From: Alicyclobacillus shizuokensis NBRC 103103
GTDB taxonomy: Bacteria; Bacillota; Bacilli; Alicyclobacillales; Alicyclobacillaceae
Direction of reading: 5' to 3'
DNA length: 38,105 nt
NCBI RefSeq assembly: GCF_001552255.1
Contig: NZ_BCQV01000038.1
Location: forward strand, 1-38,105
The translations under genes and the position numbers were made by a program. Of this stretch, positions 1-7,070 are shown one piece after another. Positions within the stretch are counted from its first letter, which is position 1. Every line of letters begins with the position of its first letter. The notes beneath the pieces are model-generated. The model searched no databases. It worked only from the letters and a program-made list of their open reading frames with translations, and had not been told where the DNA came from.

Positions 1-627
1 AAAGCGAACGGCGGCAATGCAGGTGTGGATGGAGTCACGATTGAGGATATCGAGCGGCAGGGCGTGGTTCCCTTTCTCCGTCAACTACAGGAGGAATTAC
101 GGAATGGCAGCTACCGCCCGCAGCCCGTTCGGCGAGTCTACATCCCAAAGCCGGATGGGCGTAAGCGTCCACTGGGGATTCCGACCGTACGTGACCCCAT
201 TGTTCAAACCGCCGCAAAGATTGTGCTGGAGCCCATCTTCGAAGCTAACTTTCGGGATTGCTCATACGGATTCCGGCCCAAACGTTCGGCCCATGATGCG
301 AGACGACGCATACGCCAAGCCATTCAGCGGGAGCAATGCCGTTGGGTAGTGGATGCCGACATCGTCGGCTTCTTCGACAACCTCAAACGTGGGTTGTTGA
401 TGCGGCTTGTACGGCGTCGGATAAGCGACCGGAGAATGTTACGGCTGCTGTGGCAGTGGTTGGACGCCGGTGTGATGGAAGACGGAGTACTGCATGAGAC
501 GGAAACGGGGACACCGCAGGGTGGAGTCATCTCGCCTCTATTGGCAAACATCTACCTCCATGTCCTGGACATTCTGTGGCAGACCCGATACAGCCGCCTG
601 GGAAAACTCGTGAGGTACGCGGATGAC
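1..627 (+). CDS. ltrA: outer group II intron reverse transcriptase/maturase, N-terminal part (partial, interrupted)
   Basis: The frame is open from the first base of the window ([13 protein letters not shown]), which is the RT0 block normally 30-50 residues into an LtrA-type protein, so the true start lies upstream. Visible in order: GNAGVDG, the [14 protein letters not shown] block, YGFRP, the first catalytic Asp in [12 protein letters not shown], the [14 protein letters not shown] block, then RYADD. Directly after GAT GAC (YADD) the frame runs into the second intron and stops at 657 after nine foreign residues. Removing 628-2490 restores RYADD-LVILT, as expected for RT domain 5. The split occurs in the polymerase active site, so no active enzyme can be made without splicing. 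Confidence 0.88.
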
Positions 628-1166
628 CGTGCGCCACGAAGGCGAGGAGCTAGATGATAGCTCGAAGCCATGCCGAATGGAAGATGAGGGTAGGCCCCTC
701 GAAGCCGCCATGCAGGTGGAGGCTTCAAACCACCGTAAGCTGCTGTGGACAAAAGCCATGGTAGTGAGCGTTACGGAAAAGGCGAGGCCAGACCTCGTCA
801 GGTCCGTGCCGATGGAGACGAACACCAGTGAACCGCTGATAACGTGTCGAAAGCGTAGGGACGTCATCAAAACCGGGAGGTAGTCGTTAGCCCGGGATCA
901 GTCTGGAGGAAACCTGCTTACTGTCCAGGCGGTGACCGGCATGAAGGCGGCGTGAACGCGGCACAGGCTTCGATTCGGAACGTGGGAACCTGCACTTCGA
1001 TGCGAAGGAAAAAAACTCCAAGCGGAGGACCCGCAAGGACGAAAGTACCGATGCGAGGTGTAGGGGCGGAACAACCCGTAGTAGTGACGAAGCTTCGTAA
1101 TGGAAGTGGAGCGAAGGGGTTGTGTTATCCAGTTTTGTGCAGAGGTCAACCGCAAGGGAGGAGCCA

Positions 1167-2405
1167 ATGGACAAAACAAAGCCGTACAAAATCTCCAAAT
1201 ATGTGGTGCTTGAAGCGTTCCGACGAGTGAAAGCAAACCGGGGCGCGGCTGGGGTGGACGAGGAAAGCCTAGGGCAGTTCGAGGCCGATTTGAAGAACAA
1301 CCTCTACAAGATTTGGAACCGGATGTCCTCCGGCAGCTACTTTCCTCCCCCAGTCAAGGCGGTGGAAATACCCAAGAAAAACGGAGGAACAAGGATTCTT
1401 GGCGTACCCACGGTGGCCGACCGCGTCGCACAAATGGTCGTGAAGATGTACTTCGAGCCCAAAGTGGAGCCGTACCTCCATAAGGATTCCTATGGCTATC
1501 GACCAGGGAAGTCGGCAGCAGACGCGCTTGCGGTCACCCGGCAAAGATGTTGGCGATATGACTGGATACTGGAGTTCGACATCCAGGGGCTGTTTGACAA
1601 CATTGACCACGAATTGCTGATGAAGGCTGTTCGCAAACACACGGACAACCCATGGGTGATTCTGTACATGGAAAGATGGCTGAAGGCGCCGTTTCAATTG
1701 CTGGATGGGACTGTGGTAGAACGAACGAAGGGCACGCCGCAAGGCGGAGTCATCAGCCCGGTGCTGGCCAATCTGTTTCTCCATTACGTGTTTGACAAAT
1801 GGATGGACAAGAACCATCCGGACAAGCCGTTTGCTCGGTACGCTGATGATGCTGTTGCACACGGCCACAGTCTGGAAGGTGCTCAGAAGCTTCGCGCCAG
1901 CTTGGAAGAACGGTTCAAGGAATGCGAACTTGAACTCCATCCGACCAAAACGCGCATCGTCTACTGCAAAGATGACGACCGACGTGGGGATTACCCGGAA
2001 ACGAAATTTGATTTCCTGGGCTACACGTTTCGACCGCGAAGGTCCAAGAACAGATATGGCAAGCATTTCATCAACTTCACCCCAGCGGTAAGCAACAAGG
2101 CGAAGAAGGCCATGCGACAGACGATTCACGACTGGCGCATGCATCTGAAGCCGGACAAGACCCTTGAGGATCTGTCCAGGATGTTCAATCCCGTCATCAG
2201 GGGCTGGATCCAATACTATGGGCGCTTCTACAAATCGGAACTGTACTGTGTGCTCAGGCACATGAACCGAGCTTTGGTTCGCTGGGTACGACGCAAATAC
2301 AAGAAGTTTGCTGGCCACCAGCGGCGGGCGACACACTGGCTCGGGAAAATCGCCAGGCGTGAACCGAAACTGTTCGTGCATTGGCAAATGGGGATTTTAC
2401 CTTAG
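1167..2405 (+). CDS. ltrA: inner group II intron-encoded reverse transcriptase/maturase
   Basis: A 412-residue intron-encoded protein that would help splicing of its own intron RNA and reverse-transcribe it during mobility. The ATG at 1167 is chosen because AAGGGAGGAG (1154-1163) lies just upstream; an in-frame GTG at 1122 has no such site. Visible blocks: NRGAAGVDEESL (RT0), GGTRILGVPTVADRVAQ, YGYRPGKSAADAL, the catalytic Asp in [30 protein letters not shown], and an intact ARYADDAVAH active site. The GIIM/X maturase region follows with VIRGWIQYYGRFY. The protein ends soon after, so it lacks the C-terminal HNH endonuclease. No frameshift is seen, so it is probably functional. Confidence 0.93.
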   Translation: MDKTKPYKISKYVVLEAFRRVKANRGAAGVDEESLGQFEADLKNNLYKIWNRMSSGSYFPPPVKAVEIPKKNGGTRILGVPTVADRVAQMVVKMYFEPKVEPYLHKDSYGYRPGKSAADALAVTRQRCWRYDWILEFDIQGLFDNIDHELLMKAVRKHTDNPWVILYMERWLKAPFQLLDGTVVERTKGTPQGGVISPVLANLFLHYVFDKWMDKNHPDKPFARYADDAVAHGHSLEGAQKLRASLEERFKECELELHPTKTRIVYCKDDDRRGDYPETKFDFLGYTFRPRRSKNRYGKHFINFTPAVSNKAKKAMRQTIHDWRMHLKPDKTLEDLSRMFNPVIRGWIQYYGRFYKSELYCVLRHMNRALVRWVRRKYKKFAGHQRRATHWLGKIARREPKLFVHWQMGILP

Positions 2406-2417
2406 GCTGGATAACGG

Positions 2418-2490
2418 GAGCCGGATGAGCCGAGAGGTTCACGTCCGGTTCTGCGAGGGCCTCGGGGTGAAACTCCCCGGGGCTACTCAC
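2418..2490 (+). ncRNA. inner group II intron domains V and VI
   Basis: Domain V is the 34-nt hairpin at 2418-2451: GAGCCGGATGA, a GAGA tetraloop, and a returning strand TCACGTCCGGTTC. This is the catalytic core with the conserved GAGCCG...CGGTTC ends. Domain VI follows as a GC-rich hairpin (GGCCTCGGGG ... CCCCGGGGCT) with an unpaired A-rich region suited to a branch-point adenosine. The 3' terminus is CTACTCAC. Confidence 0.82.
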
Positions 2491-3024
2491 CTGGTGATTC
2501 TGACCTGGCAGCGATGGCAAGCCCAACGGATATACCGGATCCTGCAAACCCTGCTTGCCAGGCTAGGACTGACCCTGTCACCGGAGAAAACGCGAGTCGT
2601 GAACCTGCAAGAGACAAGAAGCGGGTTCGACTTCCTCGGCTACCCCTATCGATGGATCCCAAGTCACTGGAAGTCCGGCAAATGGTACGTCGCTTGCTGG
2701 CCGAGTCGGAAGGCAATGAAGCGAGCGCGCGAACGCATCCGCGAGTTGACTCCGTTGCACCGAGTAGGACTGCCGGTTAGCGTGGTGGTCCAGGACCTCA
2801 ATCGCTACCTGACTGGATGGGCTGCGTACTTCCGGTTTGGGAATTCCACCCGTCAATTTCGGGCTATCGACAACTATGTGGTAGAGCGGTTGAGTCGCTT
2901 CATCGCCCGGAAGTATGATCGTCGCGGTATCCGACATGGGATGTCCATCTATCTATCCAGTCACACGCATCTGGGCCTACGTACATTGGCGGGAACTGTG
3001 GTTTATGATTCTGCGAATGCCTGA
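2491..3024 (+). CDS. ltrA: outer group II intron reverse transcriptase/maturase, C-terminal part
   Basis: The continuation of the outer RT after the inner intron. The first codons, CTG GTG ATT CTG ACC, follow YADD to give YADDLVILT. Next come GLTLSPEKTRVVN, the GFDFLGY block (RT domain 7), and the maturase/X region with LNRYLTGWAAYFRFGNS. The stop TGA is at 3022-3024 and no endonuclease domain is present. It has no start codon or ribosome site of its own at 2491 and would be translated only as part of the spliced mRNA. Joined to 1-627 it gives about 386 residues, near full length for an endonuclease-lacking maturase once the missing N-terminus is added. Confidence 0.87.
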   Translation: MVILTWQRWQAQRIYRILQTLLARLGLTLSPEKTRVVNLQETRSGFDFLGYPYRWIPSHWKSGKWYVACWPSRKAMKRARERIRELTPLHRVGLPVSVVVQDLNRYLTGWAAYFRFGNSTRQFRAIDNYVVERLSRFIARKYDRRGIRHGMSIYLSSHTHLGLRTLAGTVVYDSANA

Positions 3025-3040
3025 GGTGAAGGGATTAGGA

Positions 3041-3122
3041 GAGCCGTGTGACGGAGAACGTCACGCACGGTTCGATGAGGGGAGGCTGGAAATGGTCTTG
3101 CCGCGCCAGCCTTCTACTCTAC
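3041..3122 (+). ncRNA. outer group II intron domains V and VI
   Basis: Domain V is at 3041-3074: GAGCCGTGTGACG, a GAGA loop, then ACGTCACGCACGGTTC, a near-textbook bacterial domain V. Domain VI follows with stem GGCTGG ... CCAGCC and the intron ends CTACTCTAC at 3122. Its position 17 bases after the RT stop at 3024 is usual for bacterial group II introns. Confidence 0.87.
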
Positions 3123-3580
3123 TTATGCGCAATCTGCTAGATGTTACCCCAAAGACGCTACAGGAGGAAGTCTACAAACGTGTACGGGCGATCCTGGATG
3201 CACCCGATATGAGGACGGCCCGGATGCTGAAAAATGACTTTGTCGAAGAATTTGCCGACAAAGCGCCGAAGGCCGTACAGGTGCTGGAGGATGGGTTTGA
3301 GGATGTGACAGCGGTTTTGGCCCCGCCGGATCGTTACCACAGACGGCTGCGTACCACAAACGGAGTCGAGCGTCTGAACGAAGAAATTCGGCGGCGTGAG
3401 AGGGTGATACGGATCTTCCCGAACCGGGAGTCTGCGAATCGGCTTTTGGGTGCCCTGCTGATGGAGATTGACGAGGCTTGGAGTACGGGCCATCGCTATT
3501 TGAACATGCAGGAGTACTGGGAGTGGCAAAGCGAGCGACAAGCGAAACCCCAAGCCGCCAAAGTTTACCGGCTTGAATGA
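3123..3580 (+). pseudogene. IS256-family transposase, C-terminal third (3' exon of the outer intron)
   Basis: The frame from 3125 encodes 151 residues of a mutator-type (IS256, DDE) transposase. It begins MRNLLDVTPK, which matches the family block after the second catalytic Asp. It then has LRTTNGVERLNEEIRRRERV with the third catalytic residue, Glu of GVERLN, followed by IFPNRESANRLLGALL and the terminal GHRYLNMQEYW motif. IS256 transposases are about 390-410 residues, so roughly 250 residues lie upstream of the intron, outside the window. It is marked broken because the DNA frame is interrupted; if the intron stack splices precisely, a full transposase could still be made. Confidence 0.85.
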
Positions 3581-3608
3581 AGCGAGCCTTTAACTTCTAC
3601 CAGGAAGG

Positions 3609-3637
3609 GCAATTTACACAGTGTTTTGGACTTGATC
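3609..3637 (+). repeat. candidate right terminal repeat of the IS256-family element
   Basis: Starting 29 bases after the transposase stop is AATTTACACA-GTGTTTTGGACTTGAT, resembling the TTTACACA...TTGGACTTGA right ends common in IS256 relatives. The left copy is outside the window, so this rests on resemblance only. Confidence 0.4.
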
Positions 3638-3784
3638 GTGTCGAATGGTGCATAGCAAAGAAGACACTATGGAATGCGACATGTATGCCCCTGTAGTATG
3701 CCCAAAGAATTTGTGAAAATCGCAGGCCTCCTTGACAATATGTTTCTTCAATCCGTTTCGACGTTGTATATAGAAAAAATCGAA

Positions 3785-3813
3785 TTTACAAATAGTATTA
3801 CTTTTCATATGAT
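3785..3813 (+). promoter_or_regulatory. sigma-A type promoter of the first dioxygenase operon
   Basis: TTTACA (3785-3790), a 17-base spacer, then TATGAT (3808-3813). It lies in an AT-rich stretch between the IS256 end and the dioxygenase start at 3960, giving a leader of about 140 bases. Apart from this promoter and the ribosome site GGGGGAGGC just before 3960, nothing else is recognised in 3641-3959. Confidence 0.6.
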
Positions 3814-3959
3814 CAAGATGTGTAGTTGAACTCAGAGAACTGGCAGAACATCGTCTGCCTTTGTATTGGTTGCGTCGACACTCCGTTTTGCGAAGACGGC
3901 TCACGCCAGAAATCGACGTCAGCCGTATGTCACCGAGAACGATACGAGGGGGAGGCAGA

Positions 3960-5312
3960 ATGCTGAGCAAGGAAGACAACATGCTGATCACGAGAGTGGG
4001 ACCGGGTAAGCCGATGGGAAACGTCATGCGGGCCTATTGGCTGCCGATGCTGTTGTCCAGCGAGCTTCCAGAAAGAGACGGTCGACCGCTCCGCGTGCGA
4101 GTTCTTGGCGAAGACCTGATTGCTTTTCGGGATACGAGGGGAAACGTCGGTTTGCTGGAAGAATACTGTCCACATCGAGGCGCGTCGCTGTACTTCGGCA
4201 GAAACGAGCAGTGTGGCCTGCGCTGTGTTTATCACGGATGGAAGTTCGAAGTCAGCGGCAGGATTGCAGATATGCCAAACGAACCGCCGGGGAGCACGTT
4301 CAAGGACCGCATCCGGGCGAAAGCGTATCCGTGTGTGGAACGAAACGGGGTCGTTTGGACCTACATGGGCGACAAGCAGGAATCGGAAAGGCCAGCATTG
4401 CCCCATTTCGAGTGGAATCTGGTGCCGGAGTCTCGTTGCTATATCAGCAAACGATTGCAGGAGTGCAACTGGGTGCAGGCATACGAGGGCGGCATTGACT
4501 CCAGTCATGTCTCCTTCCTGCACAGTCGACTGAACCCAGCGGACTTCACGGGCAGCCCGCGGGAACACGGCATGAAGTACATGGCTGCGGACACATTTCC
4601 ACATTACGAGACGGTGGAAACACCGTACGGAATGATGGTCGGTGCGCGCAGAAATGCTGAACCCGGTTATCACTACTGGCGAATCACGCAGTGTATGATG
4701 CCATTTTACACTATTCTTCCATCCTATGGAGGCGACAGTCCGCTGAGCGGCCACGCCTGGGTGCCGATTGATGACGTGTCGACGATGGTATGGACCATAA
4801 CTTGGCATCCATCGCGGGACCTCAGGGAGGACGAACTCGAGGACATGCGCCATTGGTCCCCTGAACGGGTAGGAACGAGTGAAGGCAATGGCCGACATCT
4901 GCCGCTGGACATGTACATGGAGGAAACGTCGGCCCCGGGCAGCGGCTGGCGGCCGAAACCGAACAAGGCCAACGACTACATGATTGACTGGAACGCACAG
5001 GCGACCAAGGCCTTTTCCGGGATCCCGACGATTGCTATGCAGGACCAAGCCGTTCAGGAGTCCATGGGCCCCATTTACGACCGCCGCAAGGAACACCTGG
5101 GAACGGCCGACTTGGCCATTATCCGGATGCGTCGGCTATGGCTAAACGCTGCGAAAGGGATCCTGGAACGGAACATGAAACCGGTCGGTGTCGAAGCTCC
5201 CGAATCCTACTACATTCGCTCGGCATCCATGCGGTTACCAGTGGATGCGGATTGGGTGGAGGAAGCGGCTCGGCTCACGTCGGCAAATGAGAGGACAGTA
5301 CACTTTATCTGA
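3960..5312 (+). CDS. Rieske non-heme iron oxygenase, phthalate 4,5-dioxygenase-like (single oxygenase subunit)
   Basis: A 450-residue aromatic-ring hydroxylating oxygenase that would add O2 to an aromatic acid using electrons from a separate reductase. The Rieske [2Fe-2S] ligands are C70-P-H72 and C89-x2-H92 (CPHRGA ... CVYHGW). Mononuclear iron ligands are H183 and H188 in GGIDSSHVSFLHS, with the bridging Asp180. Length and the early Rieske domain fit the one-subunit (alpha3) phthalate dioxygenase/vanillate demethylase group. ATG 3960 is chosen for the purine-rich GGGGGAGGC site before it; an earlier in-frame start at 3861 has none. The dehydrogenase gene begins 15 bases downstream, so they form an operon. 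Substrate is not determined; a carboxylated aromatic is likely. Confidence 0.87.
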   Translation: MLSKEDNMLITRVGPGKPMGNVMRAYWLPMLLSSELPERDGRPLRVRVLGEDLIAFRDTRGNVGLLEEYCPHRGASLYFGRNEQCGLRCVYHGWKFEVSGRIADMPNEPPGSTFKDRIRAKAYPCVERNGVVWTYMGDKQESERPALPHFEWNLVPESRCYISKRLQECNWVQAYEGGIDSSHVSFLHSRLNPADFTGSPREHGMKYMAADTFPHYETVETPYGMMVGARRNAEPGYHYWRITQCMMPFYTILPSYGGDSPLSGHAWVPIDDVSTMVWTITWHPSRDLREDELEDMRHWSPERVGTSEGNGRHLPLDMYMEETSAPGSGWRPKPNKANDYMIDWNAQATKAFSGIPTIAMQDQAVQESMGPIYDRRKEHLGTADLAIIRMRRLWLNAAKGILERNMKPVGVEAPESYYIRSASMRLPVDADWVEEAARLTSANERTVHFI

Positions 5313-5327
5313 TTGAGGAGGGATTGA

Positions 5328-6452
5328 ATGACGAAGGACGTCAGAGCAGCCGTCATGATCAGTGCCGGGGAAACAGAGATTCGTCGACTACCCCTGCCCG
5401 AAATAGGACTGGACGATGGGCTGCTTCAAGTCGAGGTGGCGGGAGTATGTGGAAGCGATGTGCGCCACTACCGCTCTCAGATCACGGAGCCGCGAATTCT
5501 AGGTCATGAAAACTTGGGGCGTGTGACCGCGCTTGGACCTATCGCCAAAGAACGATGGGGCGTTTCTGAAGGTGACCGCGTCCTGCTGGAGGAATACCTG
5601 CCGTGCGGTCACTGTCGAGCGTGTCGCAGTGGCAACTTTCGCTCCTGCTGGGCGACGGACTCGCTACTATCTGCAGACGCGATCCGCTTCGGGTCCACGC
5701 CGATCAACGTGTATCCAGGCCTGTGGGGGGGATACGCTGAGTACCTTTACCTTCATCCGCGAACGGTGTTTCACCGCGTGGATGAGCGGATCCCGGCTGC
5801 CGAAGCGGTTCTGGCCCTGCCGATCTCCAATGGCATCCAATGGGTATGCCGGGAGGGACAATTGAGACCTGGGCAAACGGTCGTCATTCTGGGACCAGGA
5901 CAGCAAGGGTTGGGATGCGTGTTGGCAGCAAAATTGGCCGGTGCACAGATGGTCATTGCTGTGGGGCTGAATCGGGATAGAAGACGGCTAGAAGTCGCCG
6001 AGAAGCTCGGAGCGGATGTGGTATTTCATGGACCCGACAGGCACCTAATCGAAATGGTCCAAGATTTGACGCAGGGAGAAGGGGTCGATATGGTGGTCGA
6101 TACCGCCCGAGGTAGTGGCGAAACGGTGGGACTGGCGTTCAACCTGCTGCGCAAGCATGGCCAGTTGCTTCTGCCGACCGGCGCAGCGGAGGGGATTCCG
6201 CAATTTCCGGTGTCGGTCCTTTCGAAGCGGTGTCTCACCCTCCGGGGTGTGCGCGGGCACAGTTACATGGCTGTGGAATTGGCGCTCGAACTCATTGCGT
6301 CCCGAAAGTATCCAATAGCGGAAATGTCGACACATCACCTTTCCCTGGAAGAGGTCGACCGGGCGATCCGATTGACAGCCGGAGAGTTTGCCGAACAAGC
6401 TGTGCACGTCACGATTCTGCCGGGTGCGCAGACAGCCATGACAGGCAGGTAA
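5328..6452 (+). CDS. zinc-dependent medium-chain dehydrogenase (MDR family)
   Basis: A 374-residue NAD(P)-dependent alcohol/polyol dehydrogenase-type enzyme. Catalytic zinc ligands: C41 (GVCGSD) and H60-E61 (GHENLG). Structural zinc: C93, C96, C99, C107 (CGHCRACRSGNFRSC). The Rossmann glycine motif GPGQQGLG is near residue 190. It lies between the Rieske oxygenase (15-base gap) and the small gene at 6459 (6-base gap), clearly one operon. By position it may oxidise a dihydrodiol or an alcohol made by the oxygenase, but classical cis-diol dehydrogenases are SDR proteins, so its role is open. Confidence 0.85.
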   Translation: MTKDVRAAVMISAGETEIRRLPLPEIGLDDGLLQVEVAGVCGSDVRHYRSQITEPRILGHENLGRVTALGPIAKERWGVSEGDRVLLEEYLPCGHCRACRSGNFRSCWATDSLLSADAIRFGSTPINVYPGLWGGYAEYLYLHPRTVFHRVDERIPAAEAVLALPISNGIQWVCREGQLRPGQTVVILGPGQQGLGCVLAAKLAGAQMVIAVGLNRDRRRLEVAEKLGADVVFHGPDRHLIEMVQDLTQGEGVDMVVDTARGSGETVGLAFNLLRKHGQLLLPTGAAEGIPQFPVSVLSKRCLTLRGVRGHSYMAVELALELIASRKYPIAEMSTHHLSLEEVDRAIRLTAGEFAEQAVHVTILPGAQTAMTGR

Positions 6453-6458
6453 GATGCC

Positions 6459-6773
6459 ATGACCTTGAGAGAGTATCTAAGTATACCCTACATCCTCTCC
6501 TCGCAATCTTTGCTTCGGGATGGCACGTGGATACGGATCGTTTCTTACCCTGAAGTGCCTGATTGTGTCGTCGAGGGACTAGAAACGGTACGGATGATTG
6601 ACGAACTGGACGTGCGGCGGATTCGTACAATCGTATCGATTCTTCGATCCGGTGGCTGCCCTCCGGTGCCCCGGTCCCCTCTGCCTCATGTGGATGTGGA
6701 GGGACTTTTGGAACGTTTGGGACTGGATGAACTCATCGCGCTCTTGGATGTACCGCGTCTGTCGGAAGCCTGA
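6459..6773 (+). CDS. small HicB-like protein of unknown function
   Basis: A 104-residue protein starting 6 bases after the dehydrogenase stop. Residues about 10-70 (LSSQSLLRDGTWIRIVSYPEVPDCVVEG ... spread over two strands and a helix) resemble the HicB-type fold: a strand, then YPEVPDC in place of FPDLPGC, then a helix. The C-terminal part is proline-rich (CPPVPRSPLPH) and then helical. No HicA partner with a double-stranded RNA-binding fold is adjacent, so a toxin-antitoxin role is not supported. Operon position suggests a role linked to the oxygenase or its control. Family call is tentative; a coding gene here is likely. Confidence 0.6.
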   Translation: MTLREYLSIPYILSSQSLLRDGTWIRIVSYPEVPDCVVEGLETVRMIDELDVRRIRTIVSILRSGGCPPVPRSPLPHVDVEGLLERLGLDELIALLDVPRLSEA

Positions 6774-7070
6774 GTGTGCACCCGACAGACGTTGAAGCAC
6801 AACACGGGACGCAAGTACCGTAACACAGTGGACGACGAGAGCAAGTAGGGGGATTGCATCCAGCGAGACAGTGTAAGCGATCTCCCACCGCATGGCGAAC
6901 ATCATTATGTGTAAATTTTTTATATTCATCTCTAAAGTGTCTCTTGTGTGCGGATGAAGGCGCTATCATTCAAAGACCTAGTGAGTCGTCGCGGGGGCAT
7001 AGATGCTATTGACGGGTCTGCGCGTAATGGTTGATTGGTCGACATAAATCTTTGGCCTAGGGGGATCCGT
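6774..7070. other. intergenic region before the AAHS transporter
   Basis: About 300 bases with no convincing gene. It holds an AT-rich block at about 6908-6940 (TTTTTTATATTCATC) that may be a promoter or upstream element. The ribosome site AGGGGG (7059-7064) lies seven bases before the transporter ATG. No terminator was recognised. Confidence 0.4.

Larger units (their letters stand above)
628..2490 (+). mobile_element. inner group II intron, complete, inserted in the RT gene of the outer intron
   Basis: The 5' end shows the group II consensus GTGCG at 629-633, and the 3' end shows domain V, domain VI and a terminal CTACTCAC. Between them lies a full RT gene (1167-2405). Removing 1863 bases restores the outer RT frame. 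The exact ends carry a one-base ambiguity: GTGCG at 629 implies 629-2491, while the 3' AC end and the reading frame favour 628-2490. GTCATC at 863-868 is complementary to GATGAC at 622-627 and is a candidate EBS1/IBS1 pair. Bases 628-1166 would be ribozyme domains I-III and the 5' side of IV. Confidence 0.85.
1..3122 (+). mobile_element. outer group II intron (5' end outside window), host of a second intron
   Basis: A group II intron identified by a reverse-transcriptase/maturase gene (1-627 plus 2491-3024) followed by a clear domain V and VI ending at 3122 in CTACTCTAC. Ending the intron at 3122 lets the downstream exon begin TT-ATG-CGC-AAT; with a preceding codon base T this gives Phe-Met-Arg-Asn, matching the HFMRN block of IS256 transposases. 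Its RT gene is split by a second group II intron at 628-2490, so this is a twintron arrangement. The 5' ribozyme domains are beyond the window start. Confidence 0.85.
1..3640 (+). mobile_element. IS256-family insertion sequence, right-hand part, interrupted by a group II intron
   Basis: The outermost layer of a nested mobile-element stack. The transposase 3' part (3123-3580) is recognisably IS256/mutator family, and a plausible right end follows at about 3609-3637. Everything from the window start to 3122 is a group II intron sitting inside the transposase reading frame. The left end, the N-terminal two thirds of the transposase and the intron 5' end lie upstream of the window, so the target-site duplication cannot be checked. 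The intron insertion makes transposition depend on splicing. The right boundary is approximate. Confidence 0.7.

Noticed and set aside
2491-3024. Independent gene starting at 2308 or 2491
   Set aside because: The first codons of that frame run through domain V/VI of the inner intron, and the part from 2491 continues RYADD of the outer RT; it is an exon, not a separate gene.
3930-5096. A 388-codon open frame on the minus strand
   Set aside because: It lies opposite the Rieske oxygenase gene, which has clear motifs and a ribosome site; the antisense frame shows no family features.
6459-6773. HicAB toxin-antitoxin module
   Set aside because: Only a HicB-like protein is present; no small HicA-type gene lies on either side.
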